The notes: generated by a model from the letters alone, not told the origin. DNA of 64,000 nt from Williamsia sp. (GCA_015069695.1 JADCRZ010000001.1:62001-126000), one strand, 5' to 3'. Positions 9,850 through 19,138 are shown, counted from the first letter of the stretch. Numbers and translations: made by a program.

Positions 9850-11133
9850 ATGATTTTATCCCAAACCAAGCATATTGTTGTGATCGGAGGCGGTTTTGCA
9901 GGCCTGCATTTTATCAGGGGGATCGCAGGAAGCAAGCCGTACACCGTAACACTTGTAGATAAGAATAACTACAACCAGTTCACGCCCCTTGTATACCAGG
10001 TTGCAACAGGGTTTCTGGAGCCATCCAACATCAGTTATCCATTCCGGAAATTCCTGCGCAAAAGAACAAACATCCGTTTTCATTTGGGGGAATTGGTGAA
10101 GGTCTCTCCCGAAGAACATCTTGCCTACCTGAGCAACGCAACAATCCAGTATGATTACCTGGTCCTGGCCTTTGGATCCGTGTCTAATTTTTTCGGCAAT
10201 GATAAACTGCGGCAGCATTCAATTGCCATGAAAACGCTGACCGATGCCCTGGGCATGCGCAATACCCTGTTGCAATCATTGGAGCAGGCATGCAGCATCC
10301 ACGACGAGGGGCTCAGATCGAAGCTGCTTACTGTGGTTATTGCCGGGGGAGGGCCGACCGGGGTAGAGATCGCCGGCATGCTGGGCGAAATGAGGAACAC
10401 CATCATCCAAAGAGACTATCCTGAATTAAAAGATTCCATGGGCGGTATATACCTTGTTGACGGCTCTAAAGCTGTTCTCAGCCAAATGAGTCTGCGCTCA
10501 CAGAAAGATGCTGCGGAACGGTTGGAAAAACTGGGCGTGAAAATTCTTGTAAACACTTTTATTACCAGTTTTGATCATGAGGAAGTAGTCCTGTCCAACG
10601 GGGTGCATATTCAAACCAGCAACCTGGTTTGGGCAGCCGGCGTTACATGCCTCCCGGTAGAAGGCATTCCATCAGTGAGTTACGGGAAAAATGGAAGGTT
10701 GATTGTAGACCGCTATAACAAGGTGTGCGATGTGGATGACATCTACGCGATCGGTGATAATTGCCTGGAAACATCCGATGCAGGCTTTCCTAACGGTCAT
10801 CCACAGCTGGCACAGCCAGCCATCCAGCAGGGCAAGCGGCTGGCTGATAACTTTGTTATGATGGCCAACGGGCAGCCGCTGAAGCCTTTCTTATATCACG
10901 ACAAAGGCGTGATGGCTGTGATAGGTAAAAACCGGGCGGTGGTTGATCTGGCAAAGCCCCGGTTGCATTTAAATGGAGTGCCGGCTTTGCTGGTATGGTT
11001 GTTCATACACATCAATTTTCTCATTGCATACGACAACAAGCTAAAAACCTTGTTCAACTGGATCGTTGCTTATTTAACCGGTGATCAGTCACTGCGGGTG
11101 GTGATTGACAGTAAACATACCGACGACCGGTAA
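9850..11133 (+). CDS. ndh: Type II NADH dehydrogenase (NDH-2), FAD-dependent
   Basis: A 427-aa flavoprotein that oxidises NADH and passes electrons to membrane quinone without pumping protons. Two dinucleotide-binding motifs are clear: IVVIGGGFAGLHF (FAD, residues about 9-21) and VVIAGGGPTGVEIAGML (NADH, about 162-178). LVYQVATGFLEPSNIS is the NDH-2 quinone-site signature, and VDDIYAIGDN is the FAD-contacting ATG/GD motif. The C-terminal amphipathic/hydrophobic segment (LLVWLFIHINFLIAYDNKL) is the usual membrane anchor. It is followed 80 bp later by a histidine kinase in the same direction; functional linkage is not evident. Confidence 0.93.
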   Translation: MILSQTKHIVVIGGGFAGLHFIRGIAGSKPYTVTLVDKNNYNQFTPLVYQVATGFLEPSNISYPFRKFLRKRTNIRFHLGELVKVSPEEHLAYLSNATIQYDYLVLAFGSVSNFFGNDKLRQHSIAMKTLTDALGMRNTLLQSLEQACSIHDEGLRSKLLTVVIAGGGPTGVEIAGMLGEMRNTIIQRDYPELKDSMGGIYLVDGSKAVLSQMSLRSQKDAAERLEKLGVKILVNTFITSFDHEEVVLSNGVHIQTSNLVWAAGVTCLPVEGIPSVSYGKNGRLIVDRYNKVCDVDDIYAIGDNCLETSDAGFPNGHPQLAQPAIQQGKRLADNFVMMANGQPLKPFLYHDKGVMAVIGKNRAVVDLAKPRLHLNGVPALLVWLFIHINFLIAYDNKLKTLFNWIVAYLTGDQSLRVVIDSKHTDDR

Positions 11134-11213
11134 TATTTTACAGATAAATCCGGAATGTGTAGATTTGATCAAACGCCGCCTGCAAAGTTCCTGGGAATAC
11201 AACCAATGCAATC

Positions 11214-13793
11214 ATGACCCGCTTGATGTTTACTTTACTGCTGCTTGCCATAACAACAGCGGGCTTCTCTCAACTGATCAAGCAAACCCAGCAGGAGGTG
11301 ATGACTGCTTACTTAACAGCACCCGATGATACCTCCAGGATCCGGCTCTTGTTGAAACTGGACAGTGTTTATCTGTATCAAAAGCCTGATATAACGCCTG
11401 TGCTTGACAGTGCCGTATTGATGGCAAAGCAGGCACAGGCCATGAGCGTAAGACAGCGGTATAGACCGGGTTGGGAAGATGCGACGTTCATGTTAGCGAA
11501 CGCTTATGCTGAAAAGACGGAGATGGCGGCTGCTTCGAAAATCGCGGATAGTGTCAGCGGGCCTTTGCGTATCCGTATACTGATCATGATGGGGGAGCGG
11601 TATCTTTTCAGGCCGGGCGAGTTCAAGCAAAATACCGACAGCGCCTTTTTTTACATACAAACGGTTGAAAAAGCAAGCCGTTCCATCGGGGATCGGTACT
11701 GGTTATCCCAAAGCCTGCTTTTGAAAGGCAAGTATTATTTCATCTCGGGAGATCTGGAAAGTGGCCGGCAGTGTTTTCAGACAATGATCGATGAATGTCG
11801 CAGAAACGGAAGAACGGGCGAAGAAGCTTACTGGCTGGCTGAACTGGGAAGATACATGCCGCATACAGATCAGACCTATGATGAAGTTGTCCTCTATCTC
11901 ACCAGGGCATTGCATTTATATCGCCAGCTTGGCGACAAGCGGAATGAGATAGAGTCGCTTGAGTCGTTGATATTTCTGCACAAGCTGCGTTCGGAGAACC
12001 TGGCACTGGCAGTAAAAGAACTGCAAGAGGTATTGACGCTCCGCAAGGTTCTTACGCCCAAACAACTTTTTCTCAACCATGCAGAACTTTCGGAAATTAA
12101 TATCCTTCTCGGAAACTACAACATTGCATTGCTTTCTGCCCAGGCTGCCGTAAAAAACATGGAGGAAAGCCGTCATGAGGATTTTTCCGGGGGGATTGTT
12201 TATAGCCAGTTGGCTATGTCTTACAAAGCTGTCGGAGACAAGGACAACAGCTTGCTTTACTTCAGAAAGGCCCTGGAGCACCTCGTCCAGTTTAGAAATG
12301 AATACCTGTTCCCTATCGGCGGCAAAATCGTCGAATTGCTTCTTGAAAAAGACAGCGCCCGGGAAGCGCTCTCCTTTCTGCTGGCATTTGTAAAAGCCAA
12401 TCCTCCCCAAAGGATCATCGACAAAGAAATTGTAGCGGCCTGTACAGGAAATTGCTACGCGATGCTGAAGCAGTATGACCAGGCGGAAAAAAGTTATTTG
12501 CTGATGATCGATCTGGATGCGCAGGCACAGGCCCAGATGAAAAAGCAGGCGGTTGGTGAACGAAGCAATACCATAACCGGGTCGGAAGCGTATTATACAA
12601 TGGGCCAGTTCTATGCAGGGAGGCAGCAGTATGAACCGGCAAAAGCTTATCTGATGAAAGCCGGTTCGTTTAAACATTTTGCCCCTTCATTTGAGCGGAA
12701 AAGTAACATCCACGGGTTGTTGTTTAAGATTGACTCTGCCCAGGGAGATTTCATTTCTGCCATCCAGCATCTGCATATGCAGCAGCGTTTGCATGATTCA
12801 CTTTTTACGGACAGGAAAAGCAAGCAGATCGCGGAGCTTCAGATACAATATGCCACGGAAAAGAAAGAAAAAGACCTGCAAATTCTTAGTGCCCAGGAGC
12901 AGGTGAAGGACAAAGAGTTGCAGCGAACCGTACAGGTGAGAAACTATACTTATTTAATTGTTGCTGTTTTGTTGACATTGATAATAGTTGGTTATGGGCG
13001 GTATGCGCAAAATCAAAGAAGTAAAAAGAAGCTCGAAGCACAACAAGCAGTTATTGATCGAAAGAACTGGCAATTGCAGAAGCTGCTTGCTGAAAAAGAC
13101 AGGTTGCTGCTTGACAAAGACGATCTGCTGGAGGACAAGGAAAGGCTCATCAGAGAAATCCATCACCGGGTGAAGAACAACCTGCAGATTGTTATCAGCC
13201 TTCTGAATACACAATCCAAGTACCTGAACAACGATGAAGCTATCCACGCAATCACAGAAAGCCGTCACCGCATGCAGGCGATCTCGCTTATACATGAAAA
13301 GCTGTACCAATCTGAAAACACCAGCTCCGTAAACATGCAGACCTATATTTCGGAACTGGCAGATCATCTCAGGGCAAGTTTTGACAGGGGAAGCCAGATC
13401 CTTTTCCAGGTCATTGTCGATCCGGTGGAACTGGACTTGTCACAGGCCATTCCTCTTGGATTGATCCTGAACGAAGTGATCACAAATGCCATCAAGTATG
13501 CATTTGCAGACAGGAAGGCAGGTACTATTCTCATACAAATGTCGGCGCTGGATGATGAAATGATTTTGCTGCTGCTTAAGGACAATGGTGTGGGATGGCC
13601 CGCTGGTATGGATGTCAATAAAACCAGCTCAATGGGAATAAGACTGGTAAATGGCCTGGCAAAGCAGCTGAACGCACGCCTGAGCATGGAAGGTAAAAAC
13701 GGCGTGCGTGTTGAATTGGCATTTAAAGCCATGAAAAAGGGCCTATTCCATTCCAATGAACCTCGGATCGATCGCGTTACAGACATAGCTTAA
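11214..13793 (+). CDS. TPR-containing membrane histidine kinase, HisKA_2 type
   Basis: An 859-aa sensor kinase. A short signal peptide (ends near AGFSQ) leads into about 500 residues of periplasmic tetratricopeptide-like helical repeats, then a coiled coil (AEKDRLLL-type heptads) flanking one membrane helix at about 579-600 (YTYLIVAVLLTLIIVGYG). The kinase core has the HisKA_2 box EIHHRVKNNLQIVISLL, with His650/651 the phospho-acceptor candidates, followed by an ATPase domain with the N box (NEVITNAIKYAF, about 751) and DNGVGWP. This architecture is common in Bacteroidota. The next gene, a response regulator 230 bp downstream on the same strand, is the likely partner. Confidence 0.92.
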   Translation: MTRLMFTLLLLAITTAGFSQLIKQTQQEVMTAYLTAPDDTSRIRLLLKLDSVYLYQKPDITPVLDSAVLMAKQAQAMSVRQRYRPGWEDATFMLANAYAEKTEMAAASKIADSVSGPLRIRILIMMGERYLFRPGEFKQNTDSAFFYIQTVEKASRSIGDRYWLSQSLLLKGKYYFISGDLESGRQCFQTMIDECRRNGRTGEEAYWLAELGRYMPHTDQTYDEVVLYLTRALHLYRQLGDKRNEIESLESLIFLHKLRSENLALAVKELQEVLTLRKVLTPKQLFLNHAELSEINILLGNYNIALLSAQAAVKNMEESRHEDFSGGIVYSQLAMSYKAVGDKDNSLLYFRKALEHLVQFRNEYLFPIGGKIVELLLEKDSAREALSFLLAFVKANPPQRIIDKEIVAACTGNCYAMLKQYDQAEKSYLLMIDLDAQAQAQMKKQAVGERSNTITGSEAYYTMGQFYAGRQQYEPAKAYLMKAGSFKHFAPSFERKSNIHGLLFKIDSAQGDFISAIQHLHMQQRLHDSLFTDRKSKQIAELQIQYATEKKEKDLQILSAQEQVKDKELQRTVQVRNYTYLIVAVLLTLIIVGYGRYAQNQRSKKKLEAQQAVIDRKNWQLQKLLAEKDRLLLDKDDLLEDKERLIREIHHRVKNNLQIVISLLNTQSKYLNNDEAIHAITESRHRMQAISLIHEKLYQSENTSSVNMQTYISELADHLRASFDRGSQILFQVIVDPVELDLSQAIPLGLILNEVITNAIKYAFADRKAGTILIQMSALDDEMILLLLKDNGVGWPAGMDVNKTSSMGIRLVNGLAKQLNARLSMEGKNGVRVELAFKAMKKGLFHSNEPRIDRVTDIA

Positions 13794-14022
13794 TTCTTTT
13801 ACACCGAACGGGTGCCAGGTAAATTGCCCCTCTGTCTTGCGGTTTTTGTTGTCCAAACCATCGATTCTGTTGCAGATTGTACTTGCTGTGCACGTACCGG
13901 GACGGTATAGAACAGCAAGTGATGATCCGCGCTATATAAAATCCTCTTTCGCATTATATTTACACAAGATTCCATCATCTGCATGCTATAGGCAAAAAGG
14001 GGGCAAAGGCCCCGTGCTACTT

Positions 14023-15960
14023 ATGGAAAAAACCGTTTTAATTGTTGAGGATGAGTTTATCGTGGCGGACGATCTGCAAATGACGCTGCAGAACGCCGGG
14101 TACAGCGTCGTGGGTATAGCCGATGATGTTCAAACGGCCAGGAGCATCATCCTGGATAAAAAGCCCTCGCTTGTACTTCTTGACATCCACCTGAAGGGAG
14201 GCGTCAGCGGCATAGCCCTCGCAAATGAACTCAAACAGAAAAACATTGCTTTTGTATTTCTCTCTGCCAATTCAAATCATACTATACTTGAAGAGGCCAA
14301 ATCAACAGATCCTTACGGCTTCCTGGTAAAGCCTTTCCGGGAAAAGGATCTGCTGGTGATGATCGACATTGCTTTTTACAAACATGAGAACAGCAATGAA
14401 GTCAGGTGGCGGAAAGAAATTCAATTGCAAAGCGAATTATACGGGATCGAACAATCTTCCATGAACCTGCGGGAAAAATTGCTGGAAGTAACAAAGTCTG
14501 TTCAAAAGGTTGTTCAGTTTGATTTGATCGCATTCAGGCTGCCTTTTATCGACCAGGCTGATTACCAGGGCTTGTATTTTTTCCGGTGCGGATTTAAGGA
14601 GTATCAAACAATCGGGATGCGGGAACTGGGCGTTATTGCCCGTCTTCAGGAGCATGAGGTCAAAGCGATCATGATCAATTCCCCGGTTGACAGAAAGTTT
14701 CAGCTCTACAATGGCCCTGAGTTTACAAAAGAGAGAAAGAACAATGCCATGCGTGAATTGCTGGCCAGGCATTTCTCCCTTGTGTCAGAGCTGATTTTCC
14801 CGATTGTACTTAGCAAAGGAGAGACCGCCTCCATAGCACTCTTCCGGCGCAACAATGCAAGCTTTACTGTAGAGAATAGCGGACTTCTTTTCAGAATGCA
14901 ACATGCATTGACTGCTGTTCTGGCAAGCCTGGCGGAAGCAGAGCCTGTTACGCAAAAGGCTTGGGGTGAGGATAGGGGGCAGAATGGCCGGGCAAAGCTG
15001 AAGTCTATTCTTGGCAACAGCGCTGCGATGCTGGAAGCGCTTGACCTGGTTGCGCAGGTAGCCCCTGTAGATACTTCTGTTTTAATTTTGGGTGAAAGCG
15101 GAACAGGAAAGGAAAAGATAGCCGAAGCTATCCACCAGCTATCGCCCAGGAACAACAGGGCATTTATCAAGATCAATTGTGCAGCCCTGCCGCCTTCTTT
15201 GATTGAGAGCGAGTTGTTTGGTCATGAAAAAGGTTCGTTTACAAATGCTTTCGACAGGCGCATCGGTAAATTTGAACTGGCCACAAAGGGTACAATCTTT
15301 CTGGATGAAATAGGGGAGCTGCCGGTTGAAATGCAGGTAAAGCTCCTGCGTGTGCTCCAGGAAAAGGAAATTGACCGGATCGGCGGTAAAGAGCCTGTTA
15401 GAGTGGACGTCCGCATTATTGCAGCAACCAACCGGAACCTGCAGGAAGAAATGGCAAACGGACGGTTCCGGCTCGATTTGTACTACAGGCTCAACGTATT
15501 CCCGATTTCGCTGGCCCCTTTGCGTGAACGGAGGGAAGATATAAATGAGCTCAGTGAATTCTTTGCCAGGGAGTTTTGCCGGAAGTTTAACAAGGCTTAC
15601 GGAGGGATCAGTGATGAAATGCAAGCCCAGCTGCATGCTTATGACTTCCCGGGTAATGTGCGGGAACTGGAGAACATCATTGAATATGCTGTTATTGTTA
15701 ACGACGGCCGGTCAAAGTTGGCCCTGAAACGGCCGTTACAAACCAATAGCAAAGGCCCGGTGCCCGTTACAGCCGTCAAAACACTGGAAGACCTGAAAAA
15801 GCTTCAAAGACAAACAGAAACAGAATACCTTACTTCCATCCTCAGGAAAACCGGTGGCCGGATCCGCGGTAAAAATGGCGCGGCAGAAATACTGAACGAG
15901 AAACCAACTACGCTTGAATCACGGCTGCTCAAACTTGGCATCAGAAAAGAAAACCTCTAA
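14023..15960 (+). CDS. Sigma54-activator-type response regulator (REC-GAF-like-AAA+-HTH)
   Basis: A 645-aa regulator. Residues 1-120 are a receiver domain: acidic pocket VEDEF, phospho-acceptor Asp54 (LVLLDIHLKGG), Lys in FLVKPF. Residues about 140-325 form a GAF-like sensor region with no recognisable ligand motif. The AAA+ core has Walker A GESGTGKEKIAE (about 357), Walker B IFLDEIGE (Asp428/Glu429) and the arginine-finger region. The loop that contacts sigma54, usually GAFTGA, reads GSFTNA (404-409). The C-terminus is a Fis-like helix-turn-helix (about 605-640, GAAEILNEKPTTLESRL). The ATG at 14023 is chosen because it begins directly at the receiver (MEKTVLIVEDE); an upstream in-frame ATG adds 62 non-domain residues. 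Probably paired with the kinase upstream. Confidence 0.92.
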   Translation: MEKTVLIVEDEFIVADDLQMTLQNAGYSVVGIADDVQTARSIILDKKPSLVLLDIHLKGGVSGIALANELKQKNIAFVFLSANSNHTILEEAKSTDPYGFLVKPFREKDLLVMIDIAFYKHENSNEVRWRKEIQLQSELYGIEQSSMNLREKLLEVTKSVQKVVQFDLIAFRLPFIDQADYQGLYFFRCGFKEYQTIGMRELGVIARLQEHEVKAIMINSPVDRKFQLYNGPEFTKERKNNAMRELLARHFSLVSELIFPIVLSKGETASIALFRRNNASFTVENSGLLFRMQHALTAVLASLAEAEPVTQKAWGEDRGQNGRAKLKSILGNSAAMLEALDLVAQVAPVDTSVLILGESGTGKEKIAEAIHQLSPRNNRAFIKINCAALPPSLIESELFGHEKGSFTNAFDRRIGKFELATKGTIFLDEIGELPVEMQVKLLRVLQEKEIDRIGGKEPVRVDVRIIAATNRNLQEEMANGRFRLDLYYRLNVFPISLAPLRERREDINELSEFFAREFCRKFNKAYGGISDEMQAQLHAYDFPGNVRELENIIEYAVIVNDGRSKLALKRPLQTNSKGPVPVTAVKTLEDLKKLQRQTETEYLTSILRKTGGRIRGKNGAAEILNEKPTTLESRLLKLGIRKENL

Positions 15961-16010
15961 CTGCTGAACTGGCTCCGGACCAGACATTCCGCTCTTGCGC
16001 CGTATCACTC

Positions 16011-16057
16011 CTCCGGAAATTATGGAGCTTTTTCTCAAAACTCCGGTTTTATTGGAG
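16011..16057. promoter_or_regulatory. Two near-identical 17-bp dyads upstream of araC-family gene
   Basis: CTCCGGAAATTATGGAG (16011-16027) and CTCCGGTTTTATTGGAG (16041-16057) are related 17-bp units, each with CTCC/GGAG ends. Their starts are 30 bp apart, close to three helical turns. This spacing and symmetry suit a tandem operator, possibly for the AraC regulator that starts at 16216 or for termination after 15960. The repeats are seen directly; the role is inferred. Confidence 0.4.
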
Positions 16058-16122
16058 GTGCTAATACGCGTTCTCTCTGTTTCAACTTGTGCTGATTTCC
16101 TAAGTGGATGAAAATGATTGTG

Positions 16123-16153
16123 TTGCAGATGGCTTTTTTTGAGATTTACTTTG
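16123..16153 (+). promoter_or_regulatory. Possible Bacteroidota-type promoter for AraC regulator
   Basis: TTG at 16123-16125 and TTACTTTG at 16146-16153 are separated by 20 bp. The pair resembles the Bacteroidota -33 TTG(G) and -7 TAnnTTTG elements with one mismatch in the -7 box. A transcript from here would have a leader of about 55 bases before the start at 16216. Weak evidence from pattern only. Confidence 0.3.
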
Positions 16154-16215
16154 TCTGAGTTTGGCATGCATTGGGTAGCGATTATCATGCGTTCGTTACT
16201 ATAAAACCAACCTGC

Positions 16216-17088
16216 ATGAAAAGTTCACAAAGCTTTCCTGAAAAACAACAGTCACCCTTGTTCGACATCCAGCCGTTCAGGACACAAATGCAAGCGGAAA
16301 ACTTTCCGGACCCTGTCCAGTGCCACCTTCATGAATGCAAAATAGTCTGGGTTACAAAAGGTACAGGAAAGTACGATGACGGTTATACAATTACGCCATT
16401 CAAACCCGGTGTTCTGTTTTGCTTACACCATACTCATCAAAAAATAACTCCTGATAAGGGGGCAGCCGGATTTGTTATTTCTTTTGGCGATCGCCTCCTG
16501 AACATGGAGGAAATCGAACGTGACCTGATTTGCCAGGCCAACGTTCATAAGCTGTTCTCCGGGTTCGGCGGACTGCTGATTGAAGGAGAGCTGGAAACAG
16601 ACCTGGCAGACCTGGTTGCACGCATGACAAAGGAAAATGCACAAGCCGGTGTTTTTAAAATTGAAGTATTGAAGCGTTACCTGAAAATATTCTTTATCTA
16701 TTTAACAAGGGAATTCAGTCATGCGCTTCAGCCGGTTGCTTCTACGAAAGCAATGGAGTATGTAGACCGGTTTATGAACATGCTGGAGCAAAATTTCAGA
16801 AGCAAGAAAATGGTCTCGGATTATGCAGGCTGCCTGTTTGTTACCCCCAACTATCTCAATGAGGTTGTTAAAAAGGCAACCGGGTATTCTGCGAGCCACC
16901 ACATTCGCCAGCGGATTGTAGTGGAAGCAAAACGCATGGCGCTGTGTTCAGATCACAGCATGAAGGAGATTGCCTACAGCCTGGGTTTTATAGACTGTGC
17001 ACATTTCAGCAAGTTCTTTAAAGCACTGGCCGGCGATAACTTCACCGAGTTCAAAAACCAAAAGCTTGCGATCAGGCTTGCCGTTTAA
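16216..17088 (+). CDS. AraC-family transcriptional regulator
   Basis: A 290-aa one-component regulator. The N-terminal half (about 1-170) is a cupin-like sensor region with LHECKIVWVTKGTGKYD, and the C-terminal 100 residues carry the double helix-turn-helix: a first HTH around KMVSDYAGCLFVTPNYLNEVVKKATG and the second signature KEIAYSLGFIDCAHFSKFFKALAG. Family members bind DNA as activators. The ATG at 16216 (MKSSQSFPEKQ) was preferred over 16171, whose extra 15 residues lie upstream of any domain. It stands alone, 90 bp upstream of a gene remnant and 250 bp upstream of an alpha/beta hydrolase that it could regulate (inference). Confidence 0.9.
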   Translation: MKSSQSFPEKQQSPLFDIQPFRTQMQAENFPDPVQCHLHECKIVWVTKGTGKYDDGYTITPFKPGVLFCLHHTHQKITPDKGAAGFVISFGDRLLNMEEIERDLICQANVHKLFSGFGGLLIEGELETDLADLVARMTKENAQAGVFKIEVLKRYLKIFFIYLTREFSHALQPVASTKAMEYVDRFMNMLEQNFRSKKMVSDYAGCLFVTPNYLNEVVKKATGYSASHHIRQRIVVEAKRMALCSDHSMKEIAYSLGFIDCAHFSKFFKALAGDNFTEFKNQKLAIRLAV

Positions 17089-17153
17089 TGACCGTGATTT
17101 TTACATCATCATCGATTGTTTGCCTATCGGTTATGGTATAAACAAACCGGACA

Positions 17154-17167
17154 TTTGACATGTCAAA
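17154..17167. promoter_or_regulatory. Perfect 14-bp palindrome TTTGACATGTCAAA
   Basis: TTTGACATGTCAAA reads the same on both strands. It lies 11 bp before the start of a broken CMD-like reading frame (17178) and 174 bp before the alpha/beta hydrolase. Perfect dyads of this size are typical dimeric-repressor sites. It may now control the downstream hydrolase. No regulator is identified. Confidence 0.35.
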
Positions 17168-17177
17168 ACCTGGCGCA

Positions 17178-17321
17178 ATGCATCAAAGAATCAGTATACA
17201 GGATACCGAACCCGAAACATTCAAAGCTCTCTATCACCTGGAAAGGTATGGGGCTTCCACCCGTTTGTCGGTTAATCACGCTGCAAGGTTCCGATCAAAG
17301 TTCCCGGCAAGATCTATTTAA
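17178..17321 (+). pseudogene. N-terminal remnant of carboxymuconolactone decarboxylase/AhpD-like protein
   Basis: Forty-seven codons starting MHQRISIQDTEPETFKAL read like the N-terminus of stand-alone CMD/AhpD-family proteins, which begin with Q-R-(I/L)-N/S and a PE..KAL helix. After about 30 residues the similarity fades and a stop follows at 17319-17321. The Cys-x-x-Cys-x-x-His active site of the family is absent, so this cannot be functional. Recognition is from memory of the family pattern, so moderate confidence only. Confidence 0.45.
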
Positions 17322-17340
17322 ACAGCCATAAACAATTCTT

Positions 17341-18357
17341 ATGAACTCAGAGAAAATACGGGGAAGGCTCACTGTGCCCGCAACCGCAAGGATATTCTTT
17401 CTACACGCATGCGTGTGCTTGTTTTTAAGCAGCTGCAACAGCAATCCCGAACTTGCCTCCCGGGATAAGGAAGATACAACGCATGCTTCACCGCCAATGC
17501 CTGCTACACAACCGGCGCAACCTCCGGCCAATTTCAGGAGTTTAACAGCAAACGTCGATGGAATCAATATACATTATGTGGTGGGTGGAGCAGGCGAGCC
17601 GCTTTTGTTGATACATGGTTTTGGTCAGAACTGGTATATGTGGAATCGATTGTTGCCGGCACTTTCGAAACATTTTACCGTTGTTGCGCCGGACCTGCCC
17701 GGCCTGGGGGAAAGCGACAAACCTGACAGCGGATATACAAAAAAGCAGCTGGCAAAACACATCCATGCACTGATGCAACAGCTGGGATTTAAAAACGCGC
17801 AAGTCGTAGGCCATGACATCGGACTCATGGTGGCTTACGCGTATGCGGCTCAGTTTGGGGATGAGGTAAAGAAGGTGGCCTTGCTCGATGCCCTTTTGCC
17901 CGGTGTGGAACCGGTATGGAGTAAGGTGAGAGGCCAGGCCTGGTGGTTTGGTTTTTTTGGCTGGCCGGCTTCAGGAGAGCTTGTGGCGGGCAAAGAGGCG
18001 TTGTTCCTCAAAAATTTCTGGCCTGTCGTGGGGCACAAAGAGCATGCGTTCACTGCCGGGGAAACCAACGAATTTATAAGAGCCTATTCTGTACCAAAAT
18101 CAACCTACGGGGCTTTTCACTGGTTTGCCGCTTTTGAGCAGGATGCACTTGATAACCGGGATTTTATGCAACATAAATTGAAAATGCCGTTGTTGGCTAT
18201 GGGAAGCGAATACCAGGGAACTTTCCTGCCGGAACATTGCAAGCTCGTTGCAGAGAAGGTCAGCAGTTCCATTATAAAAGGTTCGGGCCACTGGATTGTT
18301 CAGGAAAATACCGAACAGGTGCAGCATGACCTGCTTGCATTCCTCCTTGCACCATAA
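17341..18357 (+). CDS. Alpha/beta hydrolase with Asp nucleophile (epoxide hydrolase/dehalogenase-like), lipoprotein
   Basis: A 338-aa protein with a lipoprotein signal (FLSSC) and a low-complexity linker of about 40 residues before the hydrolase domain. The oxyanion motif HGFGQNWYMW is followed by the nucleophile elbow GHDIG with Asp159 in place of Ser, as in epoxide hydrolases and haloalkane/fluoroacetate dehalogenases. GSGHWIVQE supplies the catalytic His317. A cap region with STYGAFHWFAAFEQD (about 240-255) holds the Tyr/Trp residues typical of this group. Substrate unknown. The cupin gene follows 83 bp downstream in the same direction, so the two may be co-transcribed. Confidence 0.88.
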   Translation: MNSEKIRGRLTVPATARIFFLHACVCLFLSSCNSNPELASRDKEDTTHASPPMPATQPAQPPANFRSLTANVDGINIHYVVGGAGEPLLLIHGFGQNWYMWNRLLPALSKHFTVVAPDLPGLGESDKPDSGYTKKQLAKHIHALMQQLGFKNAQVVGHDIGLMVAYAYAAQFGDEVKKVALLDALLPGVEPVWSKVRGQAWWFGFFGWPASGELVAGKEALFLKNFWPVVGHKEHAFTAGETNEFIRAYSVPKSTYGAFHWFAAFEQDALDNRDFMQHKLKMPLLAMGSEYQGTFLPEHCKLVAEKVSSSIIKGSGHWIVQENTEQVQHDLLAFLLAP

Positions 18358-18439
18358 ACATCAGGCACGTCCATTTACCGGTCAGTGCTTTCGTAGAATT
18401 CAAAATGAACAAAATTTTATAATCAATCAATCATTCTTT

Positions 18440-18964
18440 ATGTCTTCTTGTAAAGTCATGCAAACACATATCAATCGTTCATTGTATATGGTCCTGTGCT
18501 TTTTATCTGTCTCTGTTTTTGTGAGCGCGCAACAGGAAGGAGGAGGAAGGCTGCGTTTAACGCAACAGGAACTCATCAACCTGAAGCCAAGCCGTTCCGG
18601 CAGTGCACCCGGTTCTTCAAACCTCCGTGCGGTACAGGAGATTGTGGTGACAGGCGATCCTTCAAAAGCCGGTCTTTACACAATTATGCTTAAAGTGGCT
18701 CCGCATACCAGGATACCTGCACACAAGCATCCTGATGAAAGAATGGGAACTGTTATCTCAGGCACCTGGTACTTTGGATATGGAGATAAGTTCAACGAAA
18801 GCAAAGTCAAAAAGCTGCCGGCAGGAAGCATTTATTCGGAAGTAAAGAACCAGAATCATTTTGCCATGACGGGCGATGAGGCAGTGATCGTAGAGATCAA
18901 TGGTTACGGTCCTTCAGGCGTTACATTTGTCGATCCTGCTGATGACCCGTTACACAAGAAGTAA
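18440..18964 (+). CDS. Secreted cupin-domain protein
   Basis: A 174-aa exported protein: signal peptide (hydrophobic LYMVLCFLSVSVFVSA, cleavage near SAQ) then a single cupin barrel. The first metal motif reads PAHKHPDERMGTVISGTWYFGYGDK, with His and Glu ligands, and the second contains YSEVKNQNHFAMTGDEAVIVEINGYGP. Single-domain cupins of this kind are often of unknown substrate. ATG 18440 and ATG 18458 are both possible starts; the second leaves a more standard signal peptide. It follows the Asp-type hydrolase by 83 bp. Confidence 0.8.
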   Translation: MSSCKVMQTHINRSLYMVLCFLSVSVFVSAQQEGGGRLRLTQQELINLKPSRSGSAPGSSNLRAVQEIVVTGDPSKAGLYTIMLKVAPHTRIPAHKHPDERMGTVISGTWYFGYGDKFNESKVKKLPAGSIYSEVKNQNHFAMTGDEAVIVEINGYGPSGVTFVDPADDPLHKK

Positions 18965-19000
18965 TTGATAGCTGCACAGCGGTCGTTGTGTTTTGAAAAA

Positions 19001-19037
19001 GCCCTTCCGGTGGTAAACTCCTTACCACCGGAAGGGC
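19001..19037 (-). terminator. Strong intrinsic terminator (16-bp stem)
   Basis: Perfect 16-base arms GCCCTTCCGGTGGTAA and TTACCACCGGAAGGGC enclose a 5-base loop. On the - strand the stem is followed by TTTTTC, so it best terminates transcripts of the - strand hydrolase remnant (stop at 19139). It may also act for the + strand cupin, whose stop is 37 bp upstream. Confidence 0.8.
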
Positions 19038-19138
19038 TGTTGATGTACTCTTTACTGCTGGAAGAGATCAAGGGAGTTTACTTGTTACTTTCCTTTGTCT
19101 ATTTAGAATTCAAACCGCTGTTTATTCCATCGAATACT

